Origin: Cellvibrionaceae bacterium
GTDB lineage: Bacteria; Pseudomonadota; Gammaproteobacteria; Pseudomonadales; Cellvibrionaceae
Direction of reading: 5' to 3'
Assembly: GCA_021151615.1 (NCBI GenBank)
Contig: JAGKXA010000001.1
Span: 1 to 64,000, forward strand
Length of the DNA: 64,000 nucleotides
Shown piece after piece: positions 36,649 to 44,573 of the stretch. Each line of letters begins with the position of its first letter. Position 1 is the stretch's first letter. Below the pieces are notes generated by a model, which saw only the letters and a program-made list of their open reading frames with translations, was not told the origin of the DNA and made no database searches. The position numbers were made by a program, and so were the translations under genes.

Positions 36649-36876
36649 TCAGCTCAAAACGAAGAATTTGAAATAGATTCCCGCAATCAACAAAAACAGA
36701 AGCGATGCCGTAGCTTGTCCAATGGCTTTTGCATCGCCTTTTTTCATGCCTCGTTGTGCAATGCGTTTGGCCACAATACGATAACCGATAAGCATTGATG
36801 CAATAGCGGCAAAAAACAGCGTGATTATTGCCGAAAGAATACCGTTGGTTAATTGCGCCATTAATTCATTGTTCAT
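36649..36876 (-). CDS. Small two-helix membrane protein
   Basis: ATG 36876 gives 75 residues; the longer frame to 36918 is translated REP sequence and is rejected. Two hydrophobic segments (ILSAIITLFFAAIASMLIGY and TASLLFLLIAGIYFKFFV) flank a basic loop (RIVAKRIAQRGMKKGDAKAIG). No family is recognised and the ribosome binding site is weak. It lies between REPINs 2 and 3. Confidence 0.5.
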   Translation of the reverse strand: MNNELMAQLTNGILSAIITLFFAAIASMLIGYRIVAKRIAQRGMKKGDAKAIGQATASLLFLLIAGIYFKFFVLS

Positions 36877-36886
36877 TCGATGTTCC

Positions 36887-37027
36887 GTAGGTTGGGCAGC
36901 CATGCCCAACATGCCCATGTTTCCGATTAAACCGAAAGTTAAAAAAGTAATACCGTGTTTTTAAATTGTATTGTGCCGGTTTTGTTGATTATCGAAATAA
37001 CGAGTTGGGCATTGCTGCCCAACCTAC
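36887..37027. repeat. REPIN 3: inverted pair of REP sequences
   Basis: GTAGGTTGGGC at about 36887 and GCCCAACCTAC ending near 37026. The spacer is almost the same as in REPIN 2 (CCGATTAAACCGAAAGTT, GTTTTGTTGATTATCG), pointing to recent duplication. It lies between two tiny membrane-protein genes. Confidence 0.87.
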
Positions 37028-37037
37028 GTTTTATAAA

Positions 37038-37313
37038 TCAATCTTTTTTAGTCAAAGTTATGAATAAATCGAGGCATTTCTTTTCAGATTTTTTGAACCA
37101 GATCCAAAGAAAACACCAAAATCCTAAGCATATTGGTCCAAGTATCCAGAAGATGATCCACACCTTAGCGGGTTTAATTGCTTCTGGGTTGTTCATATAT
37201 CGAATCAATTCGGCAGTTTCTTTTCCTATGCCAACTGAAAGAAAGAATATGAGAAATACGGATAGCATTAGTTGGACAAATTGCCATAAAAATTCTTTTT
37301 TAAGTGTGTTCAT
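37038..37313 (-). CDS. Small two-helix membrane protein
   Basis: A 91-residue protein from ATG 37313 with AAGGAAA upstream. Two hydrophobic segments (LMLSVFLIFFLSVGIG and VWIIFWILGPICLGFWCFLWIW) flank a short charged loop, and a basic tail (KKSEKKCLDLF) follows. I do not recognise the family. AT content and neighbourhood suggest it belongs to the accessory island. Confidence 0.55.
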   Translation of the reverse strand: MNTLKKEFLWQFVQLMLSVFLIFFLSVGIGKETAELIRYMNNPEAIKPAKVWIIFWILGPICLGFWCFLWIWFKKSEKKCLDLFITLTKKD

Positions 37314-37358
37314 TAAATTTCCTTGTGCACGATTTATTAGTTTTTAAGTCTTCTATCT

Positions 37359-37513
37359 TAGGTTGCCGGTGAGGAACGAACCGCAACATGACCGTTCATC
37401 CACAACCACCAAAACCAAAATGCTTGTGCCATTGATTAGTTTTTCGCATTCACAAAACAATGTGCCGTTTGCGATTACGAATGTCGCGGTTCGCAAGCTC
37501 AACAGCAACCTGT
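37359..37513. repeat. Second-type REP sequence pair (degenerate)
   Basis: TAGGTTGCCGGTGAGGAACGAACC at 37359 resembles the REP between nrdA and nrdB, and a degenerate inverted partner (CGGTTCGCAAGCTCAACAGCAACCT) ends near 37512. It forms the right-hand boundary (downstream side) of the HEPN gene. Confidence 0.55.
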
Positions 37514-37564
37514 ATCAACTCAGTCCACGAGCCACCAGTCTTCGAGATATAAATTTAAGATATA

Positions 37565-38749
37565 TTAAAATGGAAATTCTTCTTTTGATATTTCTGAAGG
37601 CATCCAAGGGTAATTTTTTGCACCTGCTACAATGTCTGTTTGATAGCTAACAAAGTCTCCCCAGTATTCATCTGGGTCGTTTGGCTCGTAAGGTCTTTTA
37701 ATGCTGTCGTAGTTAAAGTTCCATCTTTTCTTTTCGTCATTGTTTTGATAAGCCGTACATGAGGTTGTTTCTAGTAACTCACCTCTTGCCAAGTTGTCTT
37801 GAGTTAAAAGCTCCATTTCTTGAGATATTTTTTCAATAATACCTTTTATGTTATCTGTTATTTTTTGCCAGTTATCACAAAGCACCTGCTTTCCTATGAC
37901 TATATTTATCTGCTTCTTCACTGTTATATTTGATTCTCTGTCAATTTGAGGGTATCTGACATTTTCTGAAATATATGTGGCTAGTTTTGCTAGTTCAGGA
38001 AAGTGAGTAACAATATTCGGTGTAACTAGTCGTGCTATTTTGTATGAGAAATAGCTGCCAGAATATGAAGCTTTTTCGAGAATGCTAGGATTGAAAATTA
38101 GTTGTAAATTAACCCAGTTTTCGTCTTTACTAAAAAGTGGATTCGTTATAATAAAGCTATTTCCTAGTGTTGAAATATTGCGATACCAATCCTGAGGTGT
38201 GTTTGTTGGTACCTTTTGGTTTTGATTAAACAAATTCTCTAAGCATTTTTCTATTTCTACCAGTGTGTGCCTTGCATTTTGTTTGATTAGTTCTACATCA
38301 TCCGTTTTAATCGGCCTGAAGTGAGCAAGAGAGTTCCTTATGTTGCCTATTTCTTGCAGTTTATTTTTAATAATTTCTTTATTGCCTCTGAAGTGAGATT
38401 TAAAGAGCTGCCAGTAGCTGTCATTAGTTAACAGGTCAATTAGTTCTCCGCTGGTTAAGTGCATTATTGGACATTTAACGTCGTATCCAAGATAACCGAA
38501 GTTATCTGCTTGAGATATTCGTTTGGCAGCTAAGTTTTGTATCGATTTTTGTTGATTGTCGTTCGTGGTGAACGTTTTTGACTTCCATTCATCGAAGTAT
38601 TCGTTCTTTAAGATCGCATATACGAAAACTCTAAGTGAGTTTTCGAATCTGAATAATATATTCAGTGCTTCGTAATAATGAATGTGCAGCCATCTTTCAG
38701 GTATTTTGTATTCATTTTCATTTTTTACGGTTGCGGGCAGCCATTCCAT
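37565..38749 (-). CDS. HEPN-domain protein, candidate RNase / abortive-infection defence gene
   Basis: ATG 38749 follows GAAGAGAG. The 394-residue protein has an N-terminal all-alpha region (residues about 20-170) resembling Swt1/Abi-type HEPN domains, with the motif NIRNSLAHFRP: Arg-Asn-x3-His, the Rx4-6H RNase signature. The remainder is a mixed region ending in KYNY-like and EYWGDFVSYQ segments without a recognised fold. Base composition is clearly more AT-rich than the flanking nrd genes, and REP sequences border both sides, suggesting horizontal acquisition. HEPN RNases commonly act in phage defence and toxin systems; this is inference from motif and context, and no partner gene is visible. 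Confidence 0.68.
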   Translation of the reverse strand: MEWLPATVKNENEYKIPERWLHIHYYEALNILFRFENSLRVFVYAILKNEYFDEWKSKTFTTNDNQQKSIQNLAAKRISQADNFGYLGYDVKCPIMHLTSGELIDLLTNDSYWQLFKSHFRGNKEIIKNKLQEIGNIRNSLAHFRPIKTDDVELIKQNARHTLVEIEKCLENLFNQNQKVPTNTPQDWYRNISTLGNSFIITNPLFSKDENWVNLQLIFNPSILEKASYSGSYFSYKIARLVTPNIVTHFPELAKLATYISENVRYPQIDRESNITVKKQINIVIGKQVLCDNWQKITDNIKGIIEKISQEMELLTQDNLARGELLETTSCTAYQNNDEKKRWNFNYDSIKRPYEPNDPDEYWGDFVSYQTDIVAGAKNYPWMPSEISKEEFPF

Positions 38750-38770
38750 ATTAATTCTCTCTTCAATAAA

Positions 38771-38822
38771 AAACCGCTACCAAGCCCCACCAGAAAACTT
38801 CTGACAAAACTCAATAGCGGTT
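38771..38822. repeat. Nested inverted repeat upstream of the HEPN gene
   Basis: AACCGCTA and TAGCGGTT pair over a 35-nt gap that itself holds CAGAA-AAC-TTCTG, giving a two-level hairpin. It sits 22 bp before the HEPN start codon, in its 5' region, downstream of the nrdB stop. It could be a terminator without T tract, a protein-binding site or a structured leader. Confidence 0.5.
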
Positions 38823-38864
38823 CAGGTTTATTCACTCCGGAATATGTAATCCGTTCGTCATGGT

Positions 38865-38896
38865 TTGTTGGGCATCGCTGCGCTCAGCACCAACCT
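38865..38896. repeat. Degenerate REP sequence between nrdB and the HEPN gene
   Basis: TTGTTGGGC, a GC-rich centre (ATCGCTGCGCTCAG) and CACCAACCTCG resemble a REP hairpin with several changes. With the copy at 37359, REP sequences bound the HEPN gene on both sides. Confidence 0.45.
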
Positions 38897-38915
38897 CGCT
38901 TGAATTAAATAAATT

Positions 38916-40220
38916 TTAATCCCAAGAAAGCGCCCCACCTGTCTGATACTCAATCACTCTTGTCTCAAAGAAATTCTTCTCTTTCCTTAAATCCATAATC
39001 TCGCTCATCCATGGGAATGGATTCTGCGCGCCGGCGAATTGTTCTTTCAGGCCGAGTTGGGCGCAGCGGCGGTTGGCGATGAAGTGGAGGTATTCTTCCA
39101 TCATGGCGGCGTTCATGCCGAGGATGCCGCGGGGCATGGAGTCGCGCGCGTATTGGATTTCCAATTCGGTGCCTTGCAGGATCATTTGGATAACTTCTTG
39201 TTGGAATTCAGCCGTCCACAAGTGCGGGTTTTCCAGTTTGATTTGGTTGATGATGTCGATACCAAAATTCAAATGCATGGATTCATCGCGCAGGATGTAT
39301 TGGAACTGCTCGGCAACACCGGTCATTTTGTTGCGGCGGCCCATGCTCAGGATTTGGGTGAAACCGCAGTAGAAGAAAATACCTTCAGTCACTACGTAGT
39401 AAGCCACCAAATTGCGCAGCAATTCCTGGTCGGTTTCCGGGGTGCCGGTTTGGAAAGTCGGGTTGGAAATTGAATGGGTGTTTTTCAAACTCCAGGCCGC
39501 TTTGTTCGCAACCGATGGCAATTCGCGGTACATGTTGAAGACTTCGCCTTCATCCATACCGAGCGATTCAATACAGTATTGGTAAGCGTGGGTGTGAATT
39601 GCCTCTTCAAATGCCTGACGCAAAATGTATTGGCGGCACTCGGGGTTGGTGATCAAACGGTAAATCGCGAGCACAAGATTGTTGGCAACCAAGGAGTCAG
39701 CGGTAGAGAAATAACCCAGGCTGCGCATTACCACGCGGCGCTCGTCTTCGGTCAGGCCGTCTTTGCCTTTCCACAGGGCGATGTCGGCGGTCATGTTGAC
39801 TTCTTGCGGCATCCAGTGGTTGGCGCAACCGTCCAGGTATTTTTGCCATGCCCAATCGTATTTGAAAGGAACCAGTTGGTTCAGGTCGGCGCGGCAGTTG
39901 ATCATGCGCTTGTCGTCCACCTGGATACGGGCAGCGCCCATTTCCAATTCTTCCAAGCCCGGTGCCGGGTCCAAAGAGGCGAGAGCAGCGCGTGCTTGGG
40001 CGAGTTCTGTGCTTATGCCTTCTTCTTTGGCGGCTTCGGCAAAGTTGGTGTTAACAACGGGGGCGGCCGCTGAAGCAGTGGCTTGCGCTTGCGCGACTTG
40101 TGCAGGTTGTGCCTGGCCGGCAGCAGGTGCAGCAGGCTTGGCTAAATTTGCACTAATCGCTTCCTGGCGTGCGGTTTCTTTTGCAGCTTCTTCGCTGTCG
40201 AAATCATCCCAACTTAACAT
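38916..40220 (-). CDS. nrdB: Ribonucleoside-diphosphate reductase beta subunit, class Ia
   Basis: ATG 40220 ([15 protein letters not shown]) has GAGGAT 5 nt upstream; the extension to 40346 is translated REP sequence. The 434-residue protein has the diiron/tyrosyl-radical features [23 protein letters not shown] and [10 protein letters not shown], and ends in a NrdA-binding tail ([10 protein letters not shown]). An Ala/Pro-rich N-terminal stretch (residues about 20-60) is typical of the Pseudomonas-type enzyme. It provides the radical for NrdA. It follows nrdA by 132 bp containing a REPIN, so the pair probably forms one transcript. Confidence 0.95.
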   Translation of the reverse strand: MLSWDDFDSEEAAKETARQEAISANLAKPAAPAAGQAQPAQVAQAQATASAAAPVVNTNFAEAAKEEGISTELAQARAALASLDPAPGLEELEMGAARIQVDDKRMINCRADLNQLVPFKYDWAWQKYLDGCANHWMPQEVNMTADIALWKGKDGLTEDERRVVMRSLGYFSTADSLVANNLVLAIYRLITNPECRQYILRQAFEEAIHTHAYQYCIESLGMDEGEVFNMYRELPSVANKAAWSLKNTHSISNPTFQTGTPETDQELLRNLVAYYVVTEGIFFYCGFTQILSMGRRNKMTGVAEQFQYILRDESMHLNFGIDIINQIKLENPHLWTAEFQQEVIQMILQGTELEIQYARDSMPRGILGMNAAMMEEYLHFIANRRCAQLGLKEQFAGAQNPFPWMSEIMDLRKEKNFFETRVIEYQTGGALSWD

Positions 40221-40270
40221 GGTGATCCTCTTCAAAGTCTGTGTGCGTGTATCGCGTATTCTGCATATTT

Positions 40271-40344
40271 GTTGGGGTTCGTTCCTCACCGCCAACCTAC
40301 GAAGCACTCTGTAGGTTGTGGCGGTGAGCGAAGCGAATCCCAAC
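40271..40344. repeat. REPIN of the second type between nrdA and nrdB
   Basis: GTTGGGGTTCGTTCCTCACC and its inverted mate GGCGGTGAGCGAAGCGAATC face each other around GAAGCACTCT, so the 74 bp form a strong stem. It lies between the stop of nrdA and the start of nrdB in transcript orientation, where it could affect relative levels of the subunits. Confidence 0.82.
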
Positions 40345-40352
40345 ACTGAGGT

Positions 40353-43286
40353 TTATTGGCAAGCTTCACAATCCGGATTGTCGATCGAGCAGGCCAGCGG
40401 CACGGGTGCTGCTTCGGCAAAGCTCGCTTCTTCAATGGCTGATACTGCGGGTTTTGCCGCAGCAGGTGCTGCTGATAAACCGCCGGCACCGCCAGCCGAT
40501 ACCGCGTTCAATGCACCGGTGTTAATGGTGGATTTCTCCGTGGTAGTGGCGGCCAAGGCACGCAGGTAATAAGTGGTTTTCAAACCGCTGAACCAGGCCA
40601 TGCGATAGGTGATGTCCAGTTTCTTACCGTTAGCGCCAGCGATGTAGAGGTTCAGGCTTTGTGCCTGATCGATCCACTTTTGACGGCGGCTGGCGGCTTC
40701 CACAATCCAGCGGGGTTCCACTTCAAATGCAGTGGCATAAATCGCTTTCAGGTCTGCTGGAATACGATCAATTTTTTGCAGTGAACCTTCGTAATATTTC
40801 AAATCGTTAACCATTACCGCATCCCACAGGCCGCGCGCTTTCAAATCGTGCACCAGGTGCGGGTTAACTACCGTAAATTCGCCGGACAGGTTGGATTTCA
40901 CGTACAGGTTTTGGTAAGTCGGCTCAATCGATTGGGTTACGCCAGTGATGTTGGAAATGGTTGCTGTTGGTGCAATCGCCATCACGTTGGAGTTACGCAT
41001 ACCTTGTTTAACCTGGGCGCGCAGTGTGTCCCAATCGAAGGTTTTGCTGCGATCGACTTTAATGTAATTCTCGCCACGGTTTTGCGCGAGGATTTCAATC
41101 GAGTCGATAGGCAATGTGCCTTTGCTCCACAGTGAGCCTTCAAAGGTTGAATACTTGCCGCGCTCTTGTGCCAGTTCGCAGGAGGCTTTAATCGCGTAGT
41201 AGCTCACCGCTTCCATCGAGGTATCGGCGAAGTCTACGGCTTGTTGCGAGCTATAGGCGATACGTTGTTCGTAGAGTGCATCCTGGAAGCCCATGATGCC
41301 CAAACCGATGGGACGGTGACGCAGGTTGGACGCTTTGGAAGTCGCAACAGCGTAGTAGTTAATATCGATCACGTTATCCAGCATGCGGATTGCGGTCTTC
41401 ACGGTTTTTTCCAGCTTGGCCAGATCCAGCTTGCCATTCACAATGTGCTGCGCCAGGTTCACCGAGCCCAGGTTACATACGGCGATTTCATCATTCGCCT
41501 TGGTGTTCAAGGTGATTTCAGTACACAGGTTGGATGAGTGAACCACACCTACATGCTGCTGCGGGCTGCGCAGGTTGCAGGGGTCTTTGAAGGTGATCCA
41601 TGGGTGACCGGTTTCAAACAGCATACCCAGCATTTTTCGCCACAAATCCAGTGCGCGCACAGTTTTGTGTACTTTGATCTTGCCTTGTGCCGCTTCGCGC
41701 TCGTAATGCTCGTAACGCTCTTCAAACGCCTTGCCGTATAGATCGTGCAGGTCAGGTACATCGTTGGGAGAGAACAGCGTCCACTCTTTATCGTCAAACA
41801 CGCGCTTCATAAACAGGTCGGGTACCCAGTTAGCGGTGTTCATGTCGTGCGTACGGCGACGGTCATCACCGGTGTTTTTACGCAGCTCAAGGAATTCTTC
41901 GACATCCATATGCCATGTTTCCAGGTACGCACAGACTGCGCCTTTGCGCTTGCCGCCCTGGTTAACCGCTACGGCGGTGTCGTTGGCCACTTTCAGGAAG
42001 GGAACCACACCTTGTGATTTGCCGTTGGTGCCTTTTATGTAAGCGCCCAGTGCGCGCACCGGGGTCCAGTCATTACCCAAGCCGCCAGCGAATTTGCTGA
42101 GCATGGCGTTGTCTTGCATTGCACCGTAAATACCGTGCAGGTCGTCCGGTACCGTGGTCAGGTAGCAAGAGGACAACTGCGGGCGCAAAGTACCGGAGTT
42201 GAACAGGGTTGGGGTAGAGCTCATGTAGTCGAAGGAAGAGAGCAGGCGATAGAACTCAATCGCGCGCTCTTCTTTTTGCTCTTCCTGGATCGCCAGGCCC
42301 ATAGCGACGCGCATAAAGAAAATTTGCGGCAATTCAATGCGGGTGTTGTTGCTGTGGATGAAGTAGCGGTCATACAGGGTTTGCAAACCGAGGTAGGTGA
42401 ATTGCAGGTCGCGCTCGGCGATCAGTGCCTTACCCAGTTTTTCCAGATCGAAATTCAACAATTCCGGCGACACCAACTCCAGCTCTACCCCTTTTTTCAG
42501 GTAGACGGGCAGGGTCTTGGCGTAGAGGGTTTCCATATCCGCTTGGGTGGCGGAATCGGCAATGCCGAAGAAGCTCAGGGCTTCGGCGCGCAGTTTGTCC
42601 ATCAGCAAACGCGCAGTAACGAAAGAGTAGTTAGGCTCTTTTTCTACCAGGGTGCGCGCGGTGATCACCAGTGAGGTGTTGACGTCTTTCTCGGCAACGC
42701 CGTCGTAAAGGTTGCGCATGGCTTCATCGAGGATTGCTTTCTCGTCCACACCGGCGAGGCCAGCACAGGCTTCGTGCACGATGGTGCGCATACGGGCGAT
42801 ATTCAATGGCGCGCGGGTGCCGTTTTCCAGCACTACGTTCAGGCTCGGGTAATCCGGGTCCGGTTCCTGGGTGGCTTGTTTCTGGGCGCGCAGGCGGGCG
42901 TGTTCTTCGCGGTAGAGCACGTAGTCGCGGGCGACTTTTTGTTCGCCAGAGCGCATCAGAATCAACTCAACCTGATCCTGGATTTCTTCAATATGAATAG
43001 TGCCGCCAGACGGCATACGGCGCTTGAAGGTGGCAGTAATTTGCTGGGTCAGGCTTTCTACCATTTCCCGCACGCGGGTAGAGGCAGCAGCTTTGCCGCC
43101 TTCTACGGCCAAAAAGGCCTTGGTCATGGCGATGGCAATTTTGCTGGCATCGAAGGGAACCACCGTTCCGTTGCGCTTGATAACGCGCAGTTGCCCGGGC
43201 GCTGTGGCCGTGAGGTTGGCTGAGCCACCGTGGATATCGTGTTGGACGTTGGTAGTGCCGGTGGTTTGTTCAATGTCAGTATGCAT
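40353..43286 (-). CDS. nrdA: Ribonucleoside-diphosphate reductase alpha subunit, class Ia
   Basis: Catalytic subunit reducing ribonucleotides to deoxyribonucleotides. The 977-residue length agrees with the Pseudomonas-type enzyme. An N-terminal ATP-cone is present ([17 protein letters not shown], then [12 protein letters not shown]). The barrel contains SSCYLT, the substrate loop [11 protein letters not shown] and [11 protein letters not shown]; the C-terminal redox motif is DCEACQ with the two cysteines used for re-reduction. ATG 43286 is the start. Between nrdA and nrdB is a REPIN. An NrdR-like site and a DnaA-box match lie upstream. Confidence 0.97.
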   Translation of the reverse strand: MHTDIEQTTGTTNVQHDIHGGSANLTATAPGQLRVIKRNGTVVPFDASKIAIAMTKAFLAVEGGKAAASTRVREMVESLTQQITATFKRRMPSGGTIHIEEIQDQVELILMRSGEQKVARDYVLYREEHARLRAQKQATQEPDPDYPSLNVVLENGTRAPLNIARMRTIVHEACAGLAGVDEKAILDEAMRNLYDGVAEKDVNTSLVITARTLVEKEPNYSFVTARLLMDKLRAEALSFFGIADSATQADMETLYAKTLPVYLKKGVELELVSPELLNFDLEKLGKALIAERDLQFTYLGLQTLYDRYFIHSNNTRIELPQIFFMRVAMGLAIQEEQKEERAIEFYRLLSSFDYMSSTPTLFNSGTLRPQLSSCYLTTVPDDLHGIYGAMQDNAMLSKFAGGLGNDWTPVRALGAYIKGTNGKSQGVVPFLKVANDTAVAVNQGGKRKGAVCAYLETWHMDVEEFLELRKNTGDDRRRTHDMNTANWVPDLFMKRVFDDKEWTLFSPNDVPDLHDLYGKAFEERYEHYEREAAQGKIKVHKTVRALDLWRKMLGMLFETGHPWITFKDPCNLRSPQQHVGVVHSSNLCTEITLNTKANDEIAVCNLGSVNLAQHIVNGKLDLAKLEKTVKTAIRMLDNVIDINYYAVATSKASNLRHRPIGLGIMGFQDALYEQRIAYSSQQAVDFADTSMEAVSYYAIKASCELAQERGKYSTFEGSLWSKGTLPIDSIEILAQNRGENYIKVDRSKTFDWDTLRAQVKQGMRNSNVMAIAPTATISNITGVTQSIEPTYQNLYVKSNLSGEFTVVNPHLVHDLKARGLWDAVMVNDLKYYEGSLQKIDRIPADLKAIYATAFEVEPRWIVEAASRRQKWIDQAQSLNLYIAGANGKKLDITYRMAWFSGLKTTYYLRALAATTTEKSTINTGALNAVSAGGAGGLSAAPAAAKPAVSAIEEASFAEAAPVPLACSIDNPDCEACQ

Positions 43287-43444
43287 GGACGTCTCCCGCG
43301 TGAGGTCTTCCCGGTTGATAAGCTTGGATAATTAAAACTGGTAAAACATTGACCCGTCTGGAACCGCTGTGTTTGGCAAGGCTGTTGCCACAAGTGCCGT
43401 TATTAAAATCAGTGCAGAACACAGTCATTTTGGGGTTTTCGCGA

Positions 43445-43460
43445 CCACTATATATTGTGG
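43445..43460. promoter_or_regulatory. NrdR-box candidate upstream of nrdA
   Basis: CCACTATATATTGTGG matches the NrdR consensus ACACTATATATTGTGT closely, about 160 bp upstream of the nrdA start. NrdR represses class Ia ribonucleotide reductase genes. The second box expected about 31 bp away is only weakly recognisable (around 43482-43497). Confidence 0.75.
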
Positions 43461-43729
43461 TCATCCAAAACCGCCCTGGTGCCCATACTACTGATGCCTT
43501 CCAATCTTGCTGTTATTGGAATTGGCCGCGACTTTTTCCAAATCACTACAGCTAACCTGTGAATGGCGTCAAAATTGCGTTCAATGGGATCAAAAATTTA
43601 CTTGACGATTTACTCTTTCAAGTCTAGCGGTTACCTGGGGTTTTGCCCGGGTAACACCTATATCTAGGGGTAAATCGCGAATGTGCTACAAGATAATGCG
43701 GTTGGGGGTTTAATGCAAGCTTGGTAACC

Positions 43730-43738
43730 TGTGGATAA
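43730..43738 (-). promoter_or_regulatory. DnaA-box match upstream of nrdA
   Basis: On the minus strand this reads TTATCCACA, the consensus DnaA box. DnaA regulates nrdAB in E. coli. It is isolated and 440 bp from the start codon, so control of nrdA is inferred only. Confidence 0.45.
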
Positions 43739-43964
43739 GGTGTGGGCGGGCACGGGAAAAACTGGGGGAAATGTTGTGATTGATGCGCCAAACACTGGAA
43801 AACCAGCATCTACGCTCGGTCATTCCATTCATGACATTTTTTCGAGGGATTTAGATTTTTTTCTAATAGAAGATACGGTGGAATATGACTACATCTTGTG
43901 TTTGGTGGTTTGTGCAGCAGATTGGCTTTTTAGTCTGCGGATCGGCGTGTAAGCGGTCTTGGGT

Positions 43965-44258
43965 TTAGTTGATGTGAAGGCTGATTTTCATCTGTTGATG
44001 AAGAACACGTACAACCTGAATTCCAGAGTCTATTTCATAGAAGTAGATTGCATGTTTTTGAAATAGGTAACGCCGGTAATGCGGGCGTATATCTGGAACA
44101 TTCTGTCCAAGTTGTGGCTTTTCACTCAGTTGAAGAAGGATTTCATTTAGCCCGGTTAGATAAGCTTTGGTCTGTGATTCACCAAATGTAATTCGGGAAT
44201 ACTGACTGATAGCAATAAAATCTTTTACTGCTCTATTTGAGAGTTTGTATGTTTTCAC
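43965..44258 (-). CDS. parE: ParE-family toxin
   Basis: A 97-residue RelE/ParE-superfamily protein with typical opening YKLSNRAVKDFIAISQYSRITFGE, the central LRQ-like GLNEILLQLSEKPQLGQNVPDIRPHYRRYLFQKHAIYFYE and a C-terminal VVRVLHQQMKI. ParE toxins poison DNA gyrase. The ATG at 44258 overlaps the end of parD by 26 nt, in the order antitoxin-toxin, fitting translational coupling. Confidence 0.9.
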   Translation of the reverse strand: MKTYKLSNRAVKDFIAISQYSRITFGESQTKAYLTGLNEILLQLSEKPQLGQNVPDIRPHYRRYLFQKHAIYFYEIDSGIQVVRVLHQQMKISLHIN

Positions 44259-44478
44259 GAGAAGGGAATTCCATTTCTATGATGTCTTCAAGGGTAAGTG
44301 ATGAAATGCCGCTTTGTTCTCCCTCGATTAAAGCCAGGCGAATTGCATCTGTGGTTGATTGGTTAGTACGTATGAGATCGCGAATATAGTCGCTGGCATT
44401 GGCATATCGACCACTGGCGATCTGTTGATCTACCCATTCCCGCATATCTTCGGTAATGGAGATATTTAAAGTGCTCAT
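44233..44478 (-). CDS. parD: ParD-family antitoxin
   Basis: ATG 44478 (MSTLNISITEDMREWV) gives 81 residues; the longer frame to 44562 is not conserved. An N-terminal ribbon-helix-helix domain (residues 1-45, SITEDMREWVDQQIASGRYANASDYIRDLIR) binds DNA, and the C-terminal segment (EGEQSGISSLTLEDIIEMEF) would bind ParE. It autoregulates the pair and neutralises the toxin. Confidence 0.9.
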   Translation of the reverse strand: MSTLNISITEDMREWVDQQIASGRYANASDYIRDLIRTNQSTTDAIRLALIEGEQSGISSLTLEDIIEMEFPSRENIQTLK

Positions 44479-44520
44479 AGTTTCTGTTTCCAACGAAGGG
44501 TGATCAAAAATATGGCATGG

Positions 44521-44539
44521 ATTGGCAAGCTTTGCCAAT
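44521..44539. promoter_or_regulatory. Palindrome upstream of parD, possible operator
   Basis: ATTGGCAA-GCT-TTGCCAAT, a perfect inverted repeat centred 52 bp upstream of the parD start, where ParD RHH proteins usually bind. The site could equally serve another regulator. Confidence 0.45.
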
Positions 44540-44573
44540 AGGTTGAATGCATCCCTGCACATCCAGATTCAGA

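Larger units (their letters stand above)
43287..43964. other. nrdA upstream region, noncoding
   Basis: About 680 bp between nrdA and the ParE toxin gene, both on the minus strand. It holds an NrdR-box candidate and a DnaA-box match. Short plus-strand frames exist (for example 43731-43952) but have no ribosome binding site and no family resemblance, so I treat the region as regulatory. Confidence 0.55.

Noticed and set aside
35871..37027. CRISPR-like appearance of the repeated sequence
   Set aside because: The repeats are inverted pairs with similar spacers next to a RAYT gene, not regular direct repeats with unique spacers.
43731..43952. A 73-residue plus-strand frame upstream of nrdA
   Set aside because: No ribosome binding site, no recognisable motif, and it overlaps the DnaA-box region; it is probably chance.
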